NCBI RefSeq assembly: GCF_000422425.1
Contig: NZ_AULT01000027.1
Coordinates: 1-64,000 of the forward strand
DNA length: 64,000 nucleotides
Direction of reading: 5' to 3'
Source of the DNA: Oceanospirillum beijerinckii DSM 7166
GTDB taxonomy: Bacteria; Pseudomonadota; Gammaproteobacteria; Pseudomonadales; Halomonadaceae
Part shown: piece by piece, positions 19,801 through 28,128 of the stretch
How the letters are laid out: each line of letters starts with the position of its first letter
Numbering within the stretch: position 1 is the first letter of the stretch
Notes under the pieces: model-generated
Told to the model about the DNA's origin: nothing
The model's database searches: none
Seen by the model: only the letters and a program-made list of their open reading frames with translations
Made by a program: the position numbers and the translations under genes

Positions 19801-20326
19801 TCTCTATATGGAGATGCTGGACAAAGCGGTTCAGGCTATCAAGCAGGGCAAAACACCAGACCTGGATAAACCTCTGAATCAGGGCATTGAGGTAAACCTG
19901 CGTATACCGGCACTGATCCCTGAGGATTACCTACCCGATGTCCATAGCCGCCTGGTGATGTATAAACGTATCGCCAACGCCAAAGACGATACCGAGCTGA
20001 AAGAACTACAGGTCGAGATGATTGACCGCTTTGGCCTACTGCCGGAACCACTGAAAAACCTGTTTAATCAAACTCGTTTAAAGTTCCGCGCCGAAGAGAT
20101 GGGTATTGTTCGTATCGACTGCAATGAGGAACGCGGTACACTGGAGTTTGCTCCGGAAACCCAGGTTGAACCCCTGACTATTGTAAAACTGATACAATCA
20201 GCGCCACAGCGTTATAAGCTGGACGGTGCTAACAAGCTGAAGTTTACCGATCTGATGAAAAAAGCGGATAGTCGTTTTAATGTGATTGATCGCTTATTAC
20301 AACAATTAGCACCGGACAAAAGCTGA
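16868..20326 (+). CDS. mfd: Transcription-repair coupling factor Mfd
   Basis: 1152 residues, the usual size. It removes RNA polymerase stalled at DNA lesions and recruits UvrA. In order: N-terminal UvrB-like domains (1-400), the RNAP-interacting CarD-like domain around residues 480-560 (VVHIDHGVGRYLGL), the RecG-like translocase with Walker A GDVGFGKT (633-640) and Walker B DEEH (734-737), the TRG-type RGRVGRS region, and a C-terminal domain. The start at the ATG at 16868 (MQLQLQSQ) is preferred over the TTG at 16838; GGACAGG lies just upstream. Confidence 0.95.
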   Translation: MQLQLQSQSIPVKQGDIRHWGNLPGSAQALLISQLTQQHSGLLFVVTHSQNEAEQLTELLEFFLDASCPVLRMPDWETLPYDAFSPHQDIISERLKVLFKLPQLKKGILVAPASTLMQRLAPESYISGFTFLLETEQKFDAQAMSRQLEQAGYHCVENVYTHGEYAVRGSIMDLFPMGADKPIRIDLFDDEIDTLRTFDPETQRSEDKIDNIRILPAQEYPLDKNGIDHFRINFQDQFDIDFRQCPLYQDVSKGIPSPGLEYYLPLFFDQTADIFSYLPENTLLIASSELEISAQNFWDEIERRYEDRRYDIQRPILAPRQLFLPVDELFGRLKGFPRIQLHQDIVDEDKAGRINLPFTTPEALPVDAKQSQPLAKLQQHLKNSSDRILFCAESAGRREALLELLARIEVRPQTCDSWQAFAQSDTELAITVAPLLEGIHCPDAKVELISESQLFGQRVFQSRRRQKATDIGEYTVRSLTELQEGAPVVHIDHGVGRYLGLQVIEVDQQKAEFLTLEYADGAKLYVPVSALHLISRYSGAGDDNAPLHKLGSDQWDKAKRKTAEKIRDTAAELLDIYARRAARKGFSHDIPDQSYEAFVAGFPFEETPDQMASINAVIQDMTSGQPMDRVVCGDVGFGKTEVAMRATFIAVQSGKQVAILVPTTLLAQQHFENFRDRFADWPVQVEVLSRFKSAKEQKAVLEKLENGQVDIIIGTHKLLQKDMSFDNLGLLIIDEEHRFGVGQKEKLKSLRSEIDILTMTATPIPRTLNMAMSGIRDLSIIATPPAKRLSVKTFVRPFDKATIKEAILREILRGGQLYFLHNDLKTIENTAEDIRVLVPEARVGVAHGQMPERQLEQLMSDFYHKRFNVLVCSTIIETGIDIPSANTIIIERADKFGLAQLHQLRGRVGRSHHQAYAYLLTPEGKKLTKDAEKRLEAISQAEDLGAGFTLATHDMEIRGAGELLGEGQSGQMEQVGYSLYMEMLDKAVQAIKQGKTPDLDKPLNQGIEVNLRIPALIPEDYLPDVHSRLVMYKRIANAKDDTELKELQVEMIDRFGLLPEPLKNLFNQTRLKFRAEEMGIVRIDCNEERGTLEFAPETQVEPLTIVKLIQSAPQRYKLDGANKLKFTDLMKKADSRFNVIDRLLQQLAPDKS

Positions 20327-20420
20327 TTTAGCAAAACAACAATATTGACCAGTCAAGGCTTAAGAAGCTCTAACATAATTAACTTGATAACCCTAGCGCC
20401 TGTAATGGCTGAAGAATCTT

Positions 20421-21140
20421 ATGATAAACAAGTACTTTCGCTACATTTTGCTCTCTGGTCTGCTGGCCCTGACTCTGGCACCAAGCGCTCAGGCCAGTAA
20501 TGAAGGACGACGCTACGTACTGGAAATGGTGGTTTTCTCCTATGAAACCAACTCCACAGGTGTAGCCGAAACCTGGCCGACCGACCTTCAAATCGAATTA
20601 CCTGATCGCTATCTCGGCCTGCATCGTAAATCCAGCTTTAACAAGTCTCAGCTCAGTAAGATGCAGCCGGCCAATGAGAGTGATATGGGTCAATTGCCAC
20701 TGAGCCGACAGCAAATTGATATGCTGCAGCAGGGCTATCTGCCAGAGTATTTCCTGCGTAGTAGCCGTCTATATACGCTGGGCAGTAAAAAACGCCGCTT
20801 AGAAAATCAGGATGATATCCGGATACTGTTCCATGAAGCCTGGCAGATGCCTGTATATGGTAAAAATAAGAATCGTACACTGCCTATCCGCATTCAAGGA
20901 GGCAAACAGGTCAATAACCGCTATGAACTGGATGGAACAATAACAGTATCTGTAGCTCGATATCTGCATATTGATACCAACTTGTTTTTATCCAAATTTC
21001 AGTCTGCTGAGGGAGAGCAGGTCCTGACTCAGGTGATCCCGATGCAGCAATCCCGTCGTATGCGCAGTAAAGAACTGCATTATATCGACCATCCGAAGTT
21101 CGGTATTCTGATCTACTTTACTCCTTTTCCTGGAGGCTAA
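20421..21140 (+). CDS. csiV: CsiV family envelope protein
   Basis: 239 residues with an N-terminal signal peptide (RYILLSGLLALTLAPSAQAS, cut near residue 25). The body, starting RRYVLEMVVFSYE and ending KFGILIYFTPF, matches the CsiV family. Vibrio CsiV works with a DUF/LPO-type lipoprotein in resisting D-amino-acid stress, and is peptidoglycan-associated; the role here is inferred. The mfd-csiV neighbourhood is also found in pseudomonads. The 3' end (TCCTGGAGGCTAA) resembles the unit of the tandem array that follows at 21162. Confidence 0.78.
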   Translation: MINKYFRYILLSGLLALTLAPSAQASNEGRRYVLEMVVFSYETNSTGVAETWPTDLQIELPDRYLGLHRKSSFNKSQLSKMQPANESDMGQLPLSRQQIDMLQQGYLPEYFLRSSRLYTLGSKKRRLENQDDIRILFHEAWQMPVYGKNKNRTLPIRIQGGKQVNNRYELDGTITVSVARYLHIDTNLFLSKFQSAEGEQVLTQVIPMQQSRRMRSKELHYIDHPKFGILIYFTPFPGG

Positions 21141-21160
21141 CTAAGGCTGCAGGCTAACGG

Positions 21161-21234
21161 AGGCTGGAGGCTGGAGGCTGGAGGCTGGAGGCTGGAGGCT
21201 GGAGGCTGGAGGCTGGAGGCTGGAGGCTGGAAAA
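21161..21234 (+). repeat. Tandem array of ten perfect 7-bp units (GGCTGGA), copy 1
   Basis: Ten uninterrupted GGCTGGA units fill 21162-21231, starting 21 bases after the csiV stop. Degenerate units (GGCTAAC, GGCTGCA) precede them. With one flanking A on the left and three A on the right, 74 bases are identical to the array at 42554-42627. No stop codon occurs in any forward frame of the array (GWRLEAG period). Confidence 0.97.
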
Positions 21235-21357
21235 TAAGCATAAACCCCAGCCATAACAGGAAAGTCACTACTGACCATTAATAGTGGTGATTAGTTGCTG
21301 TGGACGCAGAAAGTGACGACGCGAAGTGCTTGCTGGAAGAAATCAGCGCTGCCTGAC

Positions 21358-21385
21358 ACGGAGAGAGGTGCATACTCGTCTCCGT
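21358..21385. other. Small inverted repeat downstream of the array
   Basis: ACGGAGA (21358-21364) pairs with TCTCCGT (21379-21385); inner GAG/CTC can extend the stem with one bulge. It lies between the convergent csiV and chemoreceptor genes and may be a terminator-like hairpin, but no U-tract is present. Confidence 0.3.
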
Positions 21386-21424
21386 ATCTCTGGATGTCGT
21401 CTATCGACTTATAATGACAAGCAA

Positions 21425-23287
21425 TCAGGTTTTAAACACCGACACAACCTGATTCAAACGACCGGCCTGAGCAGAGATCTCCTGACTGGCCGTTGAGTTT
21501 CTCTGAACCGATCCCGCCGCCTGATCAGTAATATCCCGAATACTGGACATATTCCGTCCCACTTCCTGAGCTACGCCACTTTGCTGCTCCACTGCGGCGG
21601 CCACTTGAGTTGCCATATTCAGTACTTCTTTGACATCGGCGGTAATGGCTAACAGTGCCTGCTCGGCTTCACCAGCCTGCTCACATCCCCGCTGACTATC
21701 GGAACACGACTCACGAATAACATGCACGATGTTCTTAGTCTGACTTTGCAGTTCAGCCACAATACTATCGATCTCCTGCGTCGCATTCTGTGTACGTCCT
21801 GCCAGCGCTCGAACCTCATCTGCGACGACAGCAAAACCACGCCCCTGCTCACCGGCTCTGGCCGCCTCAATGGCTGCATTCAAGGCCAGTAGATTGGTTT
21901 GCTCCGCAATCTCCTGAATAACAGAAAGCACTGAGCCGATCACATCACTTTGCCGGGATAGGACCTCCACCGACTCAACGGCACTTTCCAAACGTCCTGA
22001 CAGCTCATGTATCTGCGTGATGGTACTCTGTACTTTTCTCTGACCAGACTCTGCAACCTGATGTGCCGTGCGCACCTTTTCCGCCGTCTGATCTGTATGC
22101 ATAGCCACTTCTTCAATACTGGCGACCATCTCCGTCATGGCCGACGCCACTTGCTCGGTTTCAGATTTCTGTAACTCAATATCCTGCGCTGTCTTTCTGG
22201 CATCATCAGATAATGTTCCCGTCGTCCGGTTCATCGCCACAACCGCCTCATTGACCTGACAGATCACAGCCTGGAAACCTGATAGCATCGTATTCAGCGT
22301 TTGCGCCATCTCCGCCACTTCATCCCGTCCCTCGGCTTTCACGCGCAGATTCAGGTCTTTACTGGCATGAATATTAGCCTCCGCCTGCTGAATACTCTGA
22401 ATCGGCAAAAAGATAGAACGACCGATAAACCAGGCGACGATAGAAGTGAGCAGTAACATCCCGGCGAACAAGGCACCGGACCACAGTTGAGCCCGATCCA
22501 GACGTTTCACTAAAAGAGACTCGACAGCAGCGATGCTCTTATCCAGCAGATCCTCACTGCTCTGTACCGTACTGCGCATCTGAACACGTAAACCTTCCTG
22601 GCTGTTCAATCCCAGAAACTGTGCCCCCTCCACATAGCCAGTAAATTTTGTCTGGTAAGTTTGTGCCAATGTCAGCAATGTTTGACGCTCGGTACTGGAA
22701 ACAGACAACCCATTCAATTGCTGGGCTAAGCGCTGATACAGGCCATTAAACTTATCCAGGTACTTTATATCCAGTCGCAACATAAAGTCTTTTTCTGCCC
22801 GCCGCAGCTGTAACATCGTCACCAGAATGGCATCGGCGTCCAACTTTTTCAGCTCCGACTCAATACCATGCACGGCAGCACGCAGCTCACCGGTATAACC
22901 CGACTTATGATCCAACCCCATCTGTTCCGTGGCTTTGACGACTTGATGAAACAGCTCCTGATAGCGGGCAAAAGTCTGATTGAGGTCATCCAGCTCAGGC
23001 AGAGTCATATCGTAACTTTTCAACAACTGCTGGATACTGACCAAATTAGCGGTCATGCCCTGATAGGTTTGATCAAAACGCGCCTGGTACTTTAGATCTT
23101 GACGAGCCAGAAAGTCTTTTTCATGACGGCGCAGCTGCAACATATCCGCCTGTAAACGTAAGGTCAGTGCCTTTCCCTGGCTTAATTCTTTTACAGAAGA
23201 TAACGTGTAAGAAAACAGAATGAACATTGCGGCCATCGCCGCAATAACCACTAACGCATTCAGCGTTAACTTATGTCTTATTAGCAT
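21425..23287 (-). CDS. Methyl-accepting chemotaxis protein with HBM-type sensor domain
   Basis: 620 residues. Membrane helix 1 at about 9-29, periplasmic sensor 30-270, membrane helix 2 at about 272-292, HAMP, then the signalling domain with tip [20 protein letters not shown]. The sensor has two similar helical halves, each with an LRR-EKDF motif ([20 protein letters not shown] and [20 protein letters not shown]), which is the mark of the helical bimodular (HBM) domain. Known HBM receptors bind small organic acids such as TCA intermediates; the ligand here is unknown. GAGGAAA lies upstream of the ATG. It is monocistronic, with no chemotaxis genes nearby. Confidence 0.93.
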   Translation of the reverse strand: MLIRHKLTLNALVVIAAMAAMFILFSYTLSSVKELSQGKALTLRLQADMLQLRRHEKDFLARQDLKYQARFDQTYQGMTANLVSIQQLLKSYDMTLPELDDLNQTFARYQELFHQVVKATEQMGLDHKSGYTGELRAAVHGIESELKKLDADAILVTMLQLRRAEKDFMLRLDIKYLDKFNGLYQRLAQQLNGLSVSSTERQTLLTLAQTYQTKFTGYVEGAQFLGLNSQEGLRVQMRSTVQSSEDLLDKSIAAVESLLVKRLDRAQLWSGALFAGMLLLTSIVAWFIGRSIFLPIQSIQQAEANIHASKDLNLRVKAEGRDEVAEMAQTLNTMLSGFQAVICQVNEAVVAMNRTTGTLSDDARKTAQDIELQKSETEQVASAMTEMVASIEEVAMHTDQTAEKVRTAHQVAESGQRKVQSTITQIHELSGRLESAVESVEVLSRQSDVIGSVLSVIQEIAEQTNLLALNAAIEAARAGEQGRGFAVVADEVRALAGRTQNATQEIDSIVAELQSQTKNIVHVIRESCSDSQRGCEQAGEAEQALLAITADVKEVLNMATQVAAAVEQQSGVAQEVGRNMSSIRDITDQAAGSVQRNSTASQEISAQAGRLNQVVSVFKT

Positions 23288-23605
23288 GTGGGGGATTTCC
23301 TCATCATATTATGACTCTTGTGGTCATTCTCGATATAGGTCAAACATCAGCCTTTAGGAGCCTATTTTTTGAGCTGTTACTCAATACAAATTGTTACATT
23401 TTTATTACAGCACCACCACAAAAAACCGATACGGATATACTTTATATAGTCTAAAGCTAGACTATTTACTAATACGCTAAGCTCTCAACCCCCACCATCA
23501 AAAACGCAAAAAGCCTCTCAGTATCTCACCGAGAGGCTTTTCGTCAGTTTTCAGTTTTAAGAACAGTGTAATAACGAAATATTAACTGCCCTTTAGTGTA
23601 TATAA
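23288..23605. other. 318-bp region between the chemoreceptor and the permease
   Basis: No gene was found. It holds the chemoreceptor promoter region (minus strand) and the permease terminator at 23509-23541. A FliA-type promoter was sought before the chemoreceptor, but only a poor match was found. Confidence 0.4.
23509..23541 (-). terminator. Rho-independent terminator of the permease gene
   Basis: Perfect 11-bp stem AAAAGCCTCTC/GAGAGGCTTTT with an 11-base loop, 65 bases after the permease stop; on the minus strand it ends CTTTTTGCGTTTTTG. The other strand also ends in four U, so it may act both ways. Confidence 0.8.
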
Positions 23606-24988
23606 TCAGTCGACACTGGCTGCATTCTCTTCAACATGAATCGGCTCTTCCGGCTGAATATTTTTCTTCGCACGATACTCGATCAGGAAGTACAACACCA
23701 GACCAGTACCCAGGCCCCATGCAGCGCCGTGTACAGCCAGAACCACACCCATCAAGCCTGCTACCCCCATAGAGGTCGCGTTATCAATCTGCTCAACCGC
23801 TACCGCAATACACAGGTAACCCGTGATCAGCAGAGTGATCGACAGTGCAATCGGCAGTACCGGCTTAAACAGCGTGATCAGCGGCAGGACAAACAGTGCA
23901 ATAAAACCTACGATCCAGAAGATACCTGCACCAGAATAGATGGTATCCATAGCACTACGACCATAGCGGTAGCGTTCTGCAATCGTTGCCATCGCCCCCG
24001 TAAACAGAGGACCGGCCAGACCTGGGTAAGGTGCAAAGAAAGAGTGCATCAGGTTACGCAGACCTGTCACCAGGTGTACACGGTCCACATCCACTTCGAT
24101 CTTTTCATCCGGACGCAGGTGATCCACACGGCTCAGCAGACTCTGACCGACAATGATGTCACCGAAGGCGATGATATAAGCGATAATCGCCGTTGGAATC
24201 GCCGCAATCATCAGGTCAATACCCGGCATGCCGATGGTAAACGGCAGGTAATCCCAGATAGCTGTGAAGTTAGGACTGGAGATACCAAATTCCACTTCAG
24301 GCAGCTTGTACTCTCCAACACCCCAACCAATCGCCATTGCGATCAGCATGCCAGGAACCATACCATAACCGGCAATGGTCTTGGCCCAACGGTGTGTTTC
24401 AACCCAATCACGGAAAGACAGCGAGAAGAGTACAAACGCGGTAATCAGTGCCCCTAGACCCAAAGAGATCGGCGTATTGTAAGCACGGCCACCTTCACTG
24501 ATCTCACCGGTAATTGCAGCAATACCCGCGCCCAGCAGAATACCCGCTTTGATCGAGTTAGGGATGGCGTTCACCAGCTTAGAGCCTAAACGGGTTACCC
24601 CCATAAACAGGAAGACCGCCGTTACCATTAGCTGCAGCGCAACCAGCGCCTTAATAGCATCCGGTCCCGGCTCAAAGCCACCAATAAACAACAACACGAC
24701 AGGGATGGCTGGCGTGATCCAACCAGGCACAAAGGGCACACCTAACAGGTTAGGCAGCATAAAGCCGATACCACAGATTACTACATAAGCCAGCGCCACA
24801 TCATAGGGCAGGCCCAGATATTTCTGCAGCAGAGGGATCATGGCCATACCGACCACAAACATCACCATGCCCTGAACAGTTTCAGCCAGCTCCCAGCGAT
24901 AGTGAATAAAAGGAAGACGTATTTTAAATGGCCCGGCAGGCCAGTACGGATGTTCATCTCCGTGGTTGCGTTTCAATAGCACAGTCAC
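23606..24988 (-). CDS. Solute carrier family 23 / NCS2-like permease
   Basis: 460 residues with about 12 hydrophobic segments, short charged N-terminus (HGDEHPYWPAGPF) and acidic C-terminus. The arrangement (TIGMPGIDLMIAAIPTAIIAYIIAFGDIIVGQSLL, and YSGAGIFWIVGFIALFVLPL) resembles the UraA/xanthine/sulfate-type 7+7 fold, and I place it in the broad nucleobase-ascorbate (SLC23/NCS2) group. The substrate cannot be told from sequence. The start is a GTG preceded by AACAGG. It has its own terminator and a long upstream region with a cluster of TGAC dyads (25296-25502). The DUF3360-type membrane proteins are an alternative family. Confidence 0.6.
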   Translation of the reverse strand: MTVLLKRNHGDEHPYWPAGPFKIRLPFIHYRWELAETVQGMVMFVVGMAMIPLLQKYLGLPYDVALAYVVICGIGFMLPNLLGVPFVPGWITPAIPVVLLFIGGFEPGPDAIKALVALQLMVTAVFLFMGVTRLGSKLVNAIPNSIKAGILLGAGIAAITGEISEGGRAYNTPISLGLGALITAFVLFSLSFRDWVETHRWAKTIAGYGMVPGMLIAMAIGWGVGEYKLPEVEFGISSPNFTAIWDYLPFTIGMPGIDLMIAAIPTAIIAYIIAFGDIIVGQSLLSRVDHLRPDEKIEVDVDRVHLVTGLRNLMHSFFAPYPGLAGPLFTGAMATIAERYRYGRSAMDTIYSGAGIFWIVGFIALFVLPLITLFKPVLPIALSITLLITGYLCIAVAVEQIDNATSMGVAGLMGVVLAVHGAAWGLGTGLVLYFLIEYRAKKNIQPEEPIHVEENAASVD

Positions 24989-25797
24989 ACCTGTTAATTA
25001 AATTTATTGTTGCTAAGCGGCCAAACAAAAACACCTTGCTATAAACCGACGCCTCACTGCGACAGAACAGCAAAGGCTGAGATCACTTGTTTAGCGATGC
25101 ATGACGAAGCGAATACCGGGCAACAGTGGCTGCAAGCTTTTACATCTGTTTTGCGTTTATGCCATGTTTGTCCAAGACGCACTTCACATAACCCCTGCCG
25201 TTTTATGATTATCGAGTTAGGCAGGCCGCTATGATGGCGTTGTTTTACTGCCTTTTCGCAAACGCAACATATTAGACCTTGGTCCGACAACAAAGTGACT
25301 TTAAAGTCATATATCACCAATTTAAATCAATGACTTAGAGGTCACATTTCAACCTACCAGACGGAAGGCCAGCAACTGCAAGGGCTCAGGCATTTTTGAA
25401 CAAACGTTTGAATTATTTTTTTGATCTAAATTGCAGAAAAAACACCCTAATACCAATGTATAAGCATAACTCTTCAGTTTATAAGAAGTGACTAACAAGT
25501 CATTAAAAACAATCAGTTGCAGAGCTTTTACTTCATCATAGCAGCGCAATCTCGAGGTAATACCTGAGCAATATCTCCGCCATAAATCCGCCATAAACCT
25601 GTCATACAAGCAAGAGCAGAAAAGTCAGCTACATGCCCGAAAAAAACAGCGCCTGAATGACACCGCTCAGACGAATCCCTGCCCCCCTCGGATACCCAAC
25701 AGCCACAAAAACACCATTCAGGCTTTTTTCTGTCGCAGCTGGTGTTATGCTTATGTCATAGACACCTATTAATATCTTAAGAAACAGAGAGTTATAA
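24989..25797. promoter_or_regulatory. 809-bp divergent region between the permease and yfcL; TGAC-N6-GTCA dyad cluster
   Basis: No credible gene was found; the short frames here have no family likeness and no consistent start signals. Three 14-bp sites share the form TGAC-N6-GTCA: TGACTTTAAAGTCA (25296-25309, a perfect palindrome), TGACTTAGAGGTCA (25331-25344) and TGACTAACAAGTCA (25489-25502). A minus-strand TAATAT at about 25268-25273 lies just beyond the first site and could be the -10 of a distal permease promoter, giving a leader of about 270 bases. No known riboswitch was recognised. Confidence 0.45.
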
Positions 25798-26064
25798 ATG
25801 GACAGCTTCAGTGCTCGTGCTGACCAACTATCCGATACACTGCGCCAGATGGAACACAATGCTGGCGATGATCAACTATTTGCACTGGGATATATCATCC
25901 CCCAGTTAACTCTGGTAGCCGAATACGTTGAACCGGAAGATGATTTTGATGTGTGCTTTACCCGTTGGTTACATCAAGTCTTTGATGATGACCAGATGGC
26001 TGAGGAAGATCGCCAACAGATATTAGAGCTTTGGCAACAGGCGATCACACTAGCCGACCAGTAA
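25798..26064 (+). CDS. yfcL: YfcL family protein
   Basis: 88 residues, acidic and all-helical, without signal peptide. The pattern DDQLFALGYI-PQLTLVAEYVEPEDD and LELWQQA matches the YfcL family of gammaproteobacteria, of unknown function. It lies 40 bases upstream of ppnN in the same direction, so it is probably co-transcribed with it. Confidence 0.75.
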   Translation: MDSFSARADQLSDTLRQMEHNAGDDQLFALGYIIPQLTLVAEYVEPEDDFDVCFTRWLHQVFDDDQMAEEDRQQILELWQQAITLADQ

Positions 26065-26104
26065 ATCACAACCGGTTCTCGGCTCCAGGGATAAGGAGTA
26101 CAAC

Positions 26105-27484
26105 ATGACAAATACAAACCTAGGTATCGATACTGTCGTCTCCCCGGAAGGCAGTCTGGAAGTTTTATCGCAAAGCGAAGTGAACCGCTTAAAGTCCACT
26201 TCAGAAAACGGTCAGTATGAACTGTTGCGCGGTTGTGCACTCGCAGTTCTGAACTGCGGCAGCCATACCGATGACAGCAAAGCGATTCTGGAACAGAACC
26301 GAAACTTCGATATCGAAGTACTGCAGCAAGATCGTGGCGTTAAGCTGAAACTCACTCAAGCACCCGCCAGTGCCTTTGTTGAAGGCCAGATGATTCGTGG
26401 TATTCGTGAACACCTCTCCTCGGTTTTGCGGGATATTGTTTATGTCAGCAATGAAATTGAACATAACGACCGCTTTGATCTGCAGGACTCTGAAGGTATT
26501 ACTAATGCCATCTTTCATATTCTGCGTAACTCGGGCACGTTAAGAGCCAATGAAAAGCCCAGTATCGTCGTCTGCTGGGGTGGACACTCTATCAGCCGGG
26601 AAGAGTACAACTACACCAAAGAAGCGGGCCATGAGATGGGACTGCGCAGACTGAATATCTGCACCGGCTGCGGTCCAGGCGCTATGAAGGGTCCAATGAA
26701 AGGCGCTAATCTGGCTCATGCCAAACAGCGCATTCTCGATGGCCGTTATCTGGGAATCTCAGAACCGGGGATTATCGCGGCTGAGTCACCCAACCCTATC
26801 GTCAATGAATTGGTCATCATGCCCGATATCGAAAAGCGTCTGGAAGCCTTTGTGCGTACCGGTCACGGTATTGTGGTCTTCCCAGGCGGCGCCGGCACTG
26901 CAGAAGAGATTCTTTACCTGTTGGGCATTCTGCTCAATCCACAGAATGATGACCAACCCTTCCCGGTGATTTTTACCGGGCCTGCCAGTAGTGCAGAATA
27001 CTGGCAACAACTGGATCAGTTTATCGGCCTGACTCTGGGGGCTAAAGCTCAGAAACGCTACCGTATTATTATTGATGATCCAAAACAGGTAGCTCGTGAG
27101 ATGACTGCAGGCATTCAGCGGGTTGAAGAGTTTCGCAGGGCCAATCATGACTCCTTCTATTTTAACTGGCGCTTAAAGATCAGCCCTGAATTCCAGCAAC
27201 CTTTTGACCCCAGCCACGAAAATATGGCGACATTGGATATAAATTTAAATCAAGAAACTCATAAACTTGCCGCTAACTTACGCAGGGTTTTTTCTGGAAT
27301 TGTTGCCGGTAATGTCAAAGCGACAGGCATTACTGCCATTGAGCAATTAGGCCCCTTCCAGATCAATGGTGCAAAAGAAATCATGCAACCACTTGACTCT
27401 CTGTTACAATCGTTTGTTCAACAGCAGAGGATGAAACTGCCTGGAAGTAAGTATAATCCCTGTTATGAGATTGCTCAGCAGTGA
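26105..27484 (+). CDS. ppnN: Pyrimidine/purine nucleotide 5'-monophosphate nucleosidase
   Basis: 459 residues, close to the E. coli protein (454). It hydrolyses nucleoside monophosphates to base and ribose 5-phosphate and is a (p)ppGpp target in E. coli. The LOG-fold core carries CTGCGPGAMKGPMKGA (residues 182-197) and PGGAGTAEEILYLLG (260-274), the signature of lonely-guy-type enzymes; the flanking N- and C-terminal domains are typical of PpnN. Good ribosome binding site (AAGGAG) before the ATG. Follows yfcL directly. Confidence 0.92.
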   Translation: MTNTNLGIDTVVSPEGSLEVLSQSEVNRLKSTSENGQYELLRGCALAVLNCGSHTDDSKAILEQNRNFDIEVLQQDRGVKLKLTQAPASAFVEGQMIRGIREHLSSVLRDIVYVSNEIEHNDRFDLQDSEGITNAIFHILRNSGTLRANEKPSIVVCWGGHSISREEYNYTKEAGHEMGLRRLNICTGCGPGAMKGPMKGANLAHAKQRILDGRYLGISEPGIIAAESPNPIVNELVIMPDIEKRLEAFVRTGHGIVVFPGGAGTAEEILYLLGILLNPQNDDQPFPVIFTGPASSAEYWQQLDQFIGLTLGAKAQKRYRIIIDDPKQVAREMTAGIQRVEEFRRANHDSFYFNWRLKISPEFQQPFDPSHENMATLDINLNQETHKLAANLRRVFSGIVAGNVKATGITAIEQLGPFQINGAKEIMQPLDSLLQSFVQQQRMKLPGSKYNPCYEIAQQ

Positions 27485-27532
27485 TCAGGGCTGTATATAC
27501 ACCTGTTGAGTGCTAAGAATTAGAAGGATCAT

Positions 27533-27554
27533 ATGGCTACCGCGCAGTAGCCAT
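27533..27554 (+). promoter_or_regulatory. 8-bp hairpin overlapping a possible five-codon leader frame
   Basis: ATGGCTAC/GTAGCCAT is a perfect 8-bp stem with a 6-base loop, between ppnN and the 88-residue gene. The first arm is itself ATG GCT ACC GCG CAG TAG (27533-27550), and AGAAGGA sits four bases before the ATG. It could be a weak ppnN terminator (TTTGTATT follows) or a leader element for the next gene. Confidence 0.35.
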
Positions 27555-27571
27555 TTGTATTGGGGTCATCA

Positions 27572-27838
27572 ATGGCAGATATGAACAAGCTGAAGCAAGA
27601 TGCGCTTCGGCGAAAACAAGAGTTTGAAGATAAACAAAGGGCAGCAGAGTTCCGTAAGCAAAGGGACAGAAGCGTCAAGTCAGGCAGGAAAAAACGTGAA
27701 CAAGCTGCTGCTGCCGCAAAACAAAAACAAGGGATGCAGAAGAAAAAGCCTAAAAAGAGTCCAGCCCGTTGGATGGTCGATATTCTGCTTGTGCTGGGTG
27801 CAATGCTTGTGCTGATTATGCTGTTTAACCCCTACTGA
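27572..27838 (+). CDS. Small basic tail-anchored protein, unrecognised
   Basis: 88 residues. The first 65 are extremely rich in Lys, Arg, Gln, Glu and Ala (KLKQDALRRKQEFEDKQRAAE...) and should form a charged helix or coiled coil; residues 68-86 (WMVDILLVLGAMLVLIMLF) form a single C-terminal membrane helix, so the basic part faces the cytoplasm. I do not recognise the family. The ATG at 27572 is chosen over an upstream TTG at 27560. It follows ppnN by 87 bases and ends before a strong terminator, so it is likely a real, expressed gene, possibly binding RNA or membrane phosphate groups. Confidence 0.6.
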   Translation: MADMNKLKQDALRRKQEFEDKQRAAEFRKQRDRSVKSGRKKREQAAAAAKQKQGMQKKKPKKSPARWMVDILLVLGAMLVLIMLFNPY

Positions 27839-27859
27839 TCGTTTATCTTCTCTGCCAGA

Positions 27860-27903
27860 CATTGTTGGATAGCAAGCGGTTATCCAACAATGCCTGACTT
27901 TTT
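27860..27903 (+). terminator. Rho-independent terminator of the yfcL-ppnN-small protein unit
   Basis: Perfect 12-bp stem CATTGTTGGATA/TATCCAACAATG (27860-27871, 27881-27892), 9-base loop, followed by TTTTT at 27899-27903. Confidence 0.8.
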
Positions 27904-28058
27904 CTGTACTCACTATGACAAGTTTAGCGCCTACACTTATTCAGTAAGGGAGCTTATTTGCGTCTAATGAAAGTCGATCGAGTAAATTCGTATATTCCTA
28001 ATCCATAATCCTATATACCAATACAATGAACTGAATCAAAATAATAAGAAAGTAGCTA

Positions 28059-28097
28059 CAGAATAGGTCCCTAAGTCCTATTAATTCACCTATTCTG
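28059..28097. promoter_or_regulatory. 10-bp inverted repeat upstream of the hybrid kinase, with an alternative inner pairing
   Basis: CAGAATAGGT (28059-28068) and ACCTATTCTG (28088-28097) are perfect complements 19 bases apart, 32 bases before the kinase ATG. AATAGG of the first arm (28062-28067) can instead pair with CCTATT at 28077-28082. It may be an operator dyad or a two-state leader hairpin. Confidence 0.4.
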
Positions 28098-28128
28098 ATA
28101 CGATGTCCGGCGTGACCAAGGGTTCAGC

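Larger units (their letters stand above)
27839..28128. other. 290-bp region: terminator and leader of the hybrid kinase gene
   Basis: No gene was found. It contains the terminator at 27860-27903 and, just before the kinase gene, the inverted repeat at 28059-28097. The middle is AT-rich and holds the presumed kinase promoter, not defined. Confidence 0.45.

Noticed and set aside
23288-23450. FliA (sigma-28) promoter before the chemoreceptor
   Set aside because: Only TAAA with correct spacing to TATATCGA was found; the -10 is too far from GCCGATAA.
24989-25280. Purine or related riboswitch in the long leader of the permease
   Set aside because: The conserved core of purine riboswitches was looked for on the minus strand and not found.
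25007-25609. Several short frames (75-88 codons) in the permease-yfcL spacer
   Set aside because: No family likeness, no ribosome sites, overlapping each other on opposite strands.
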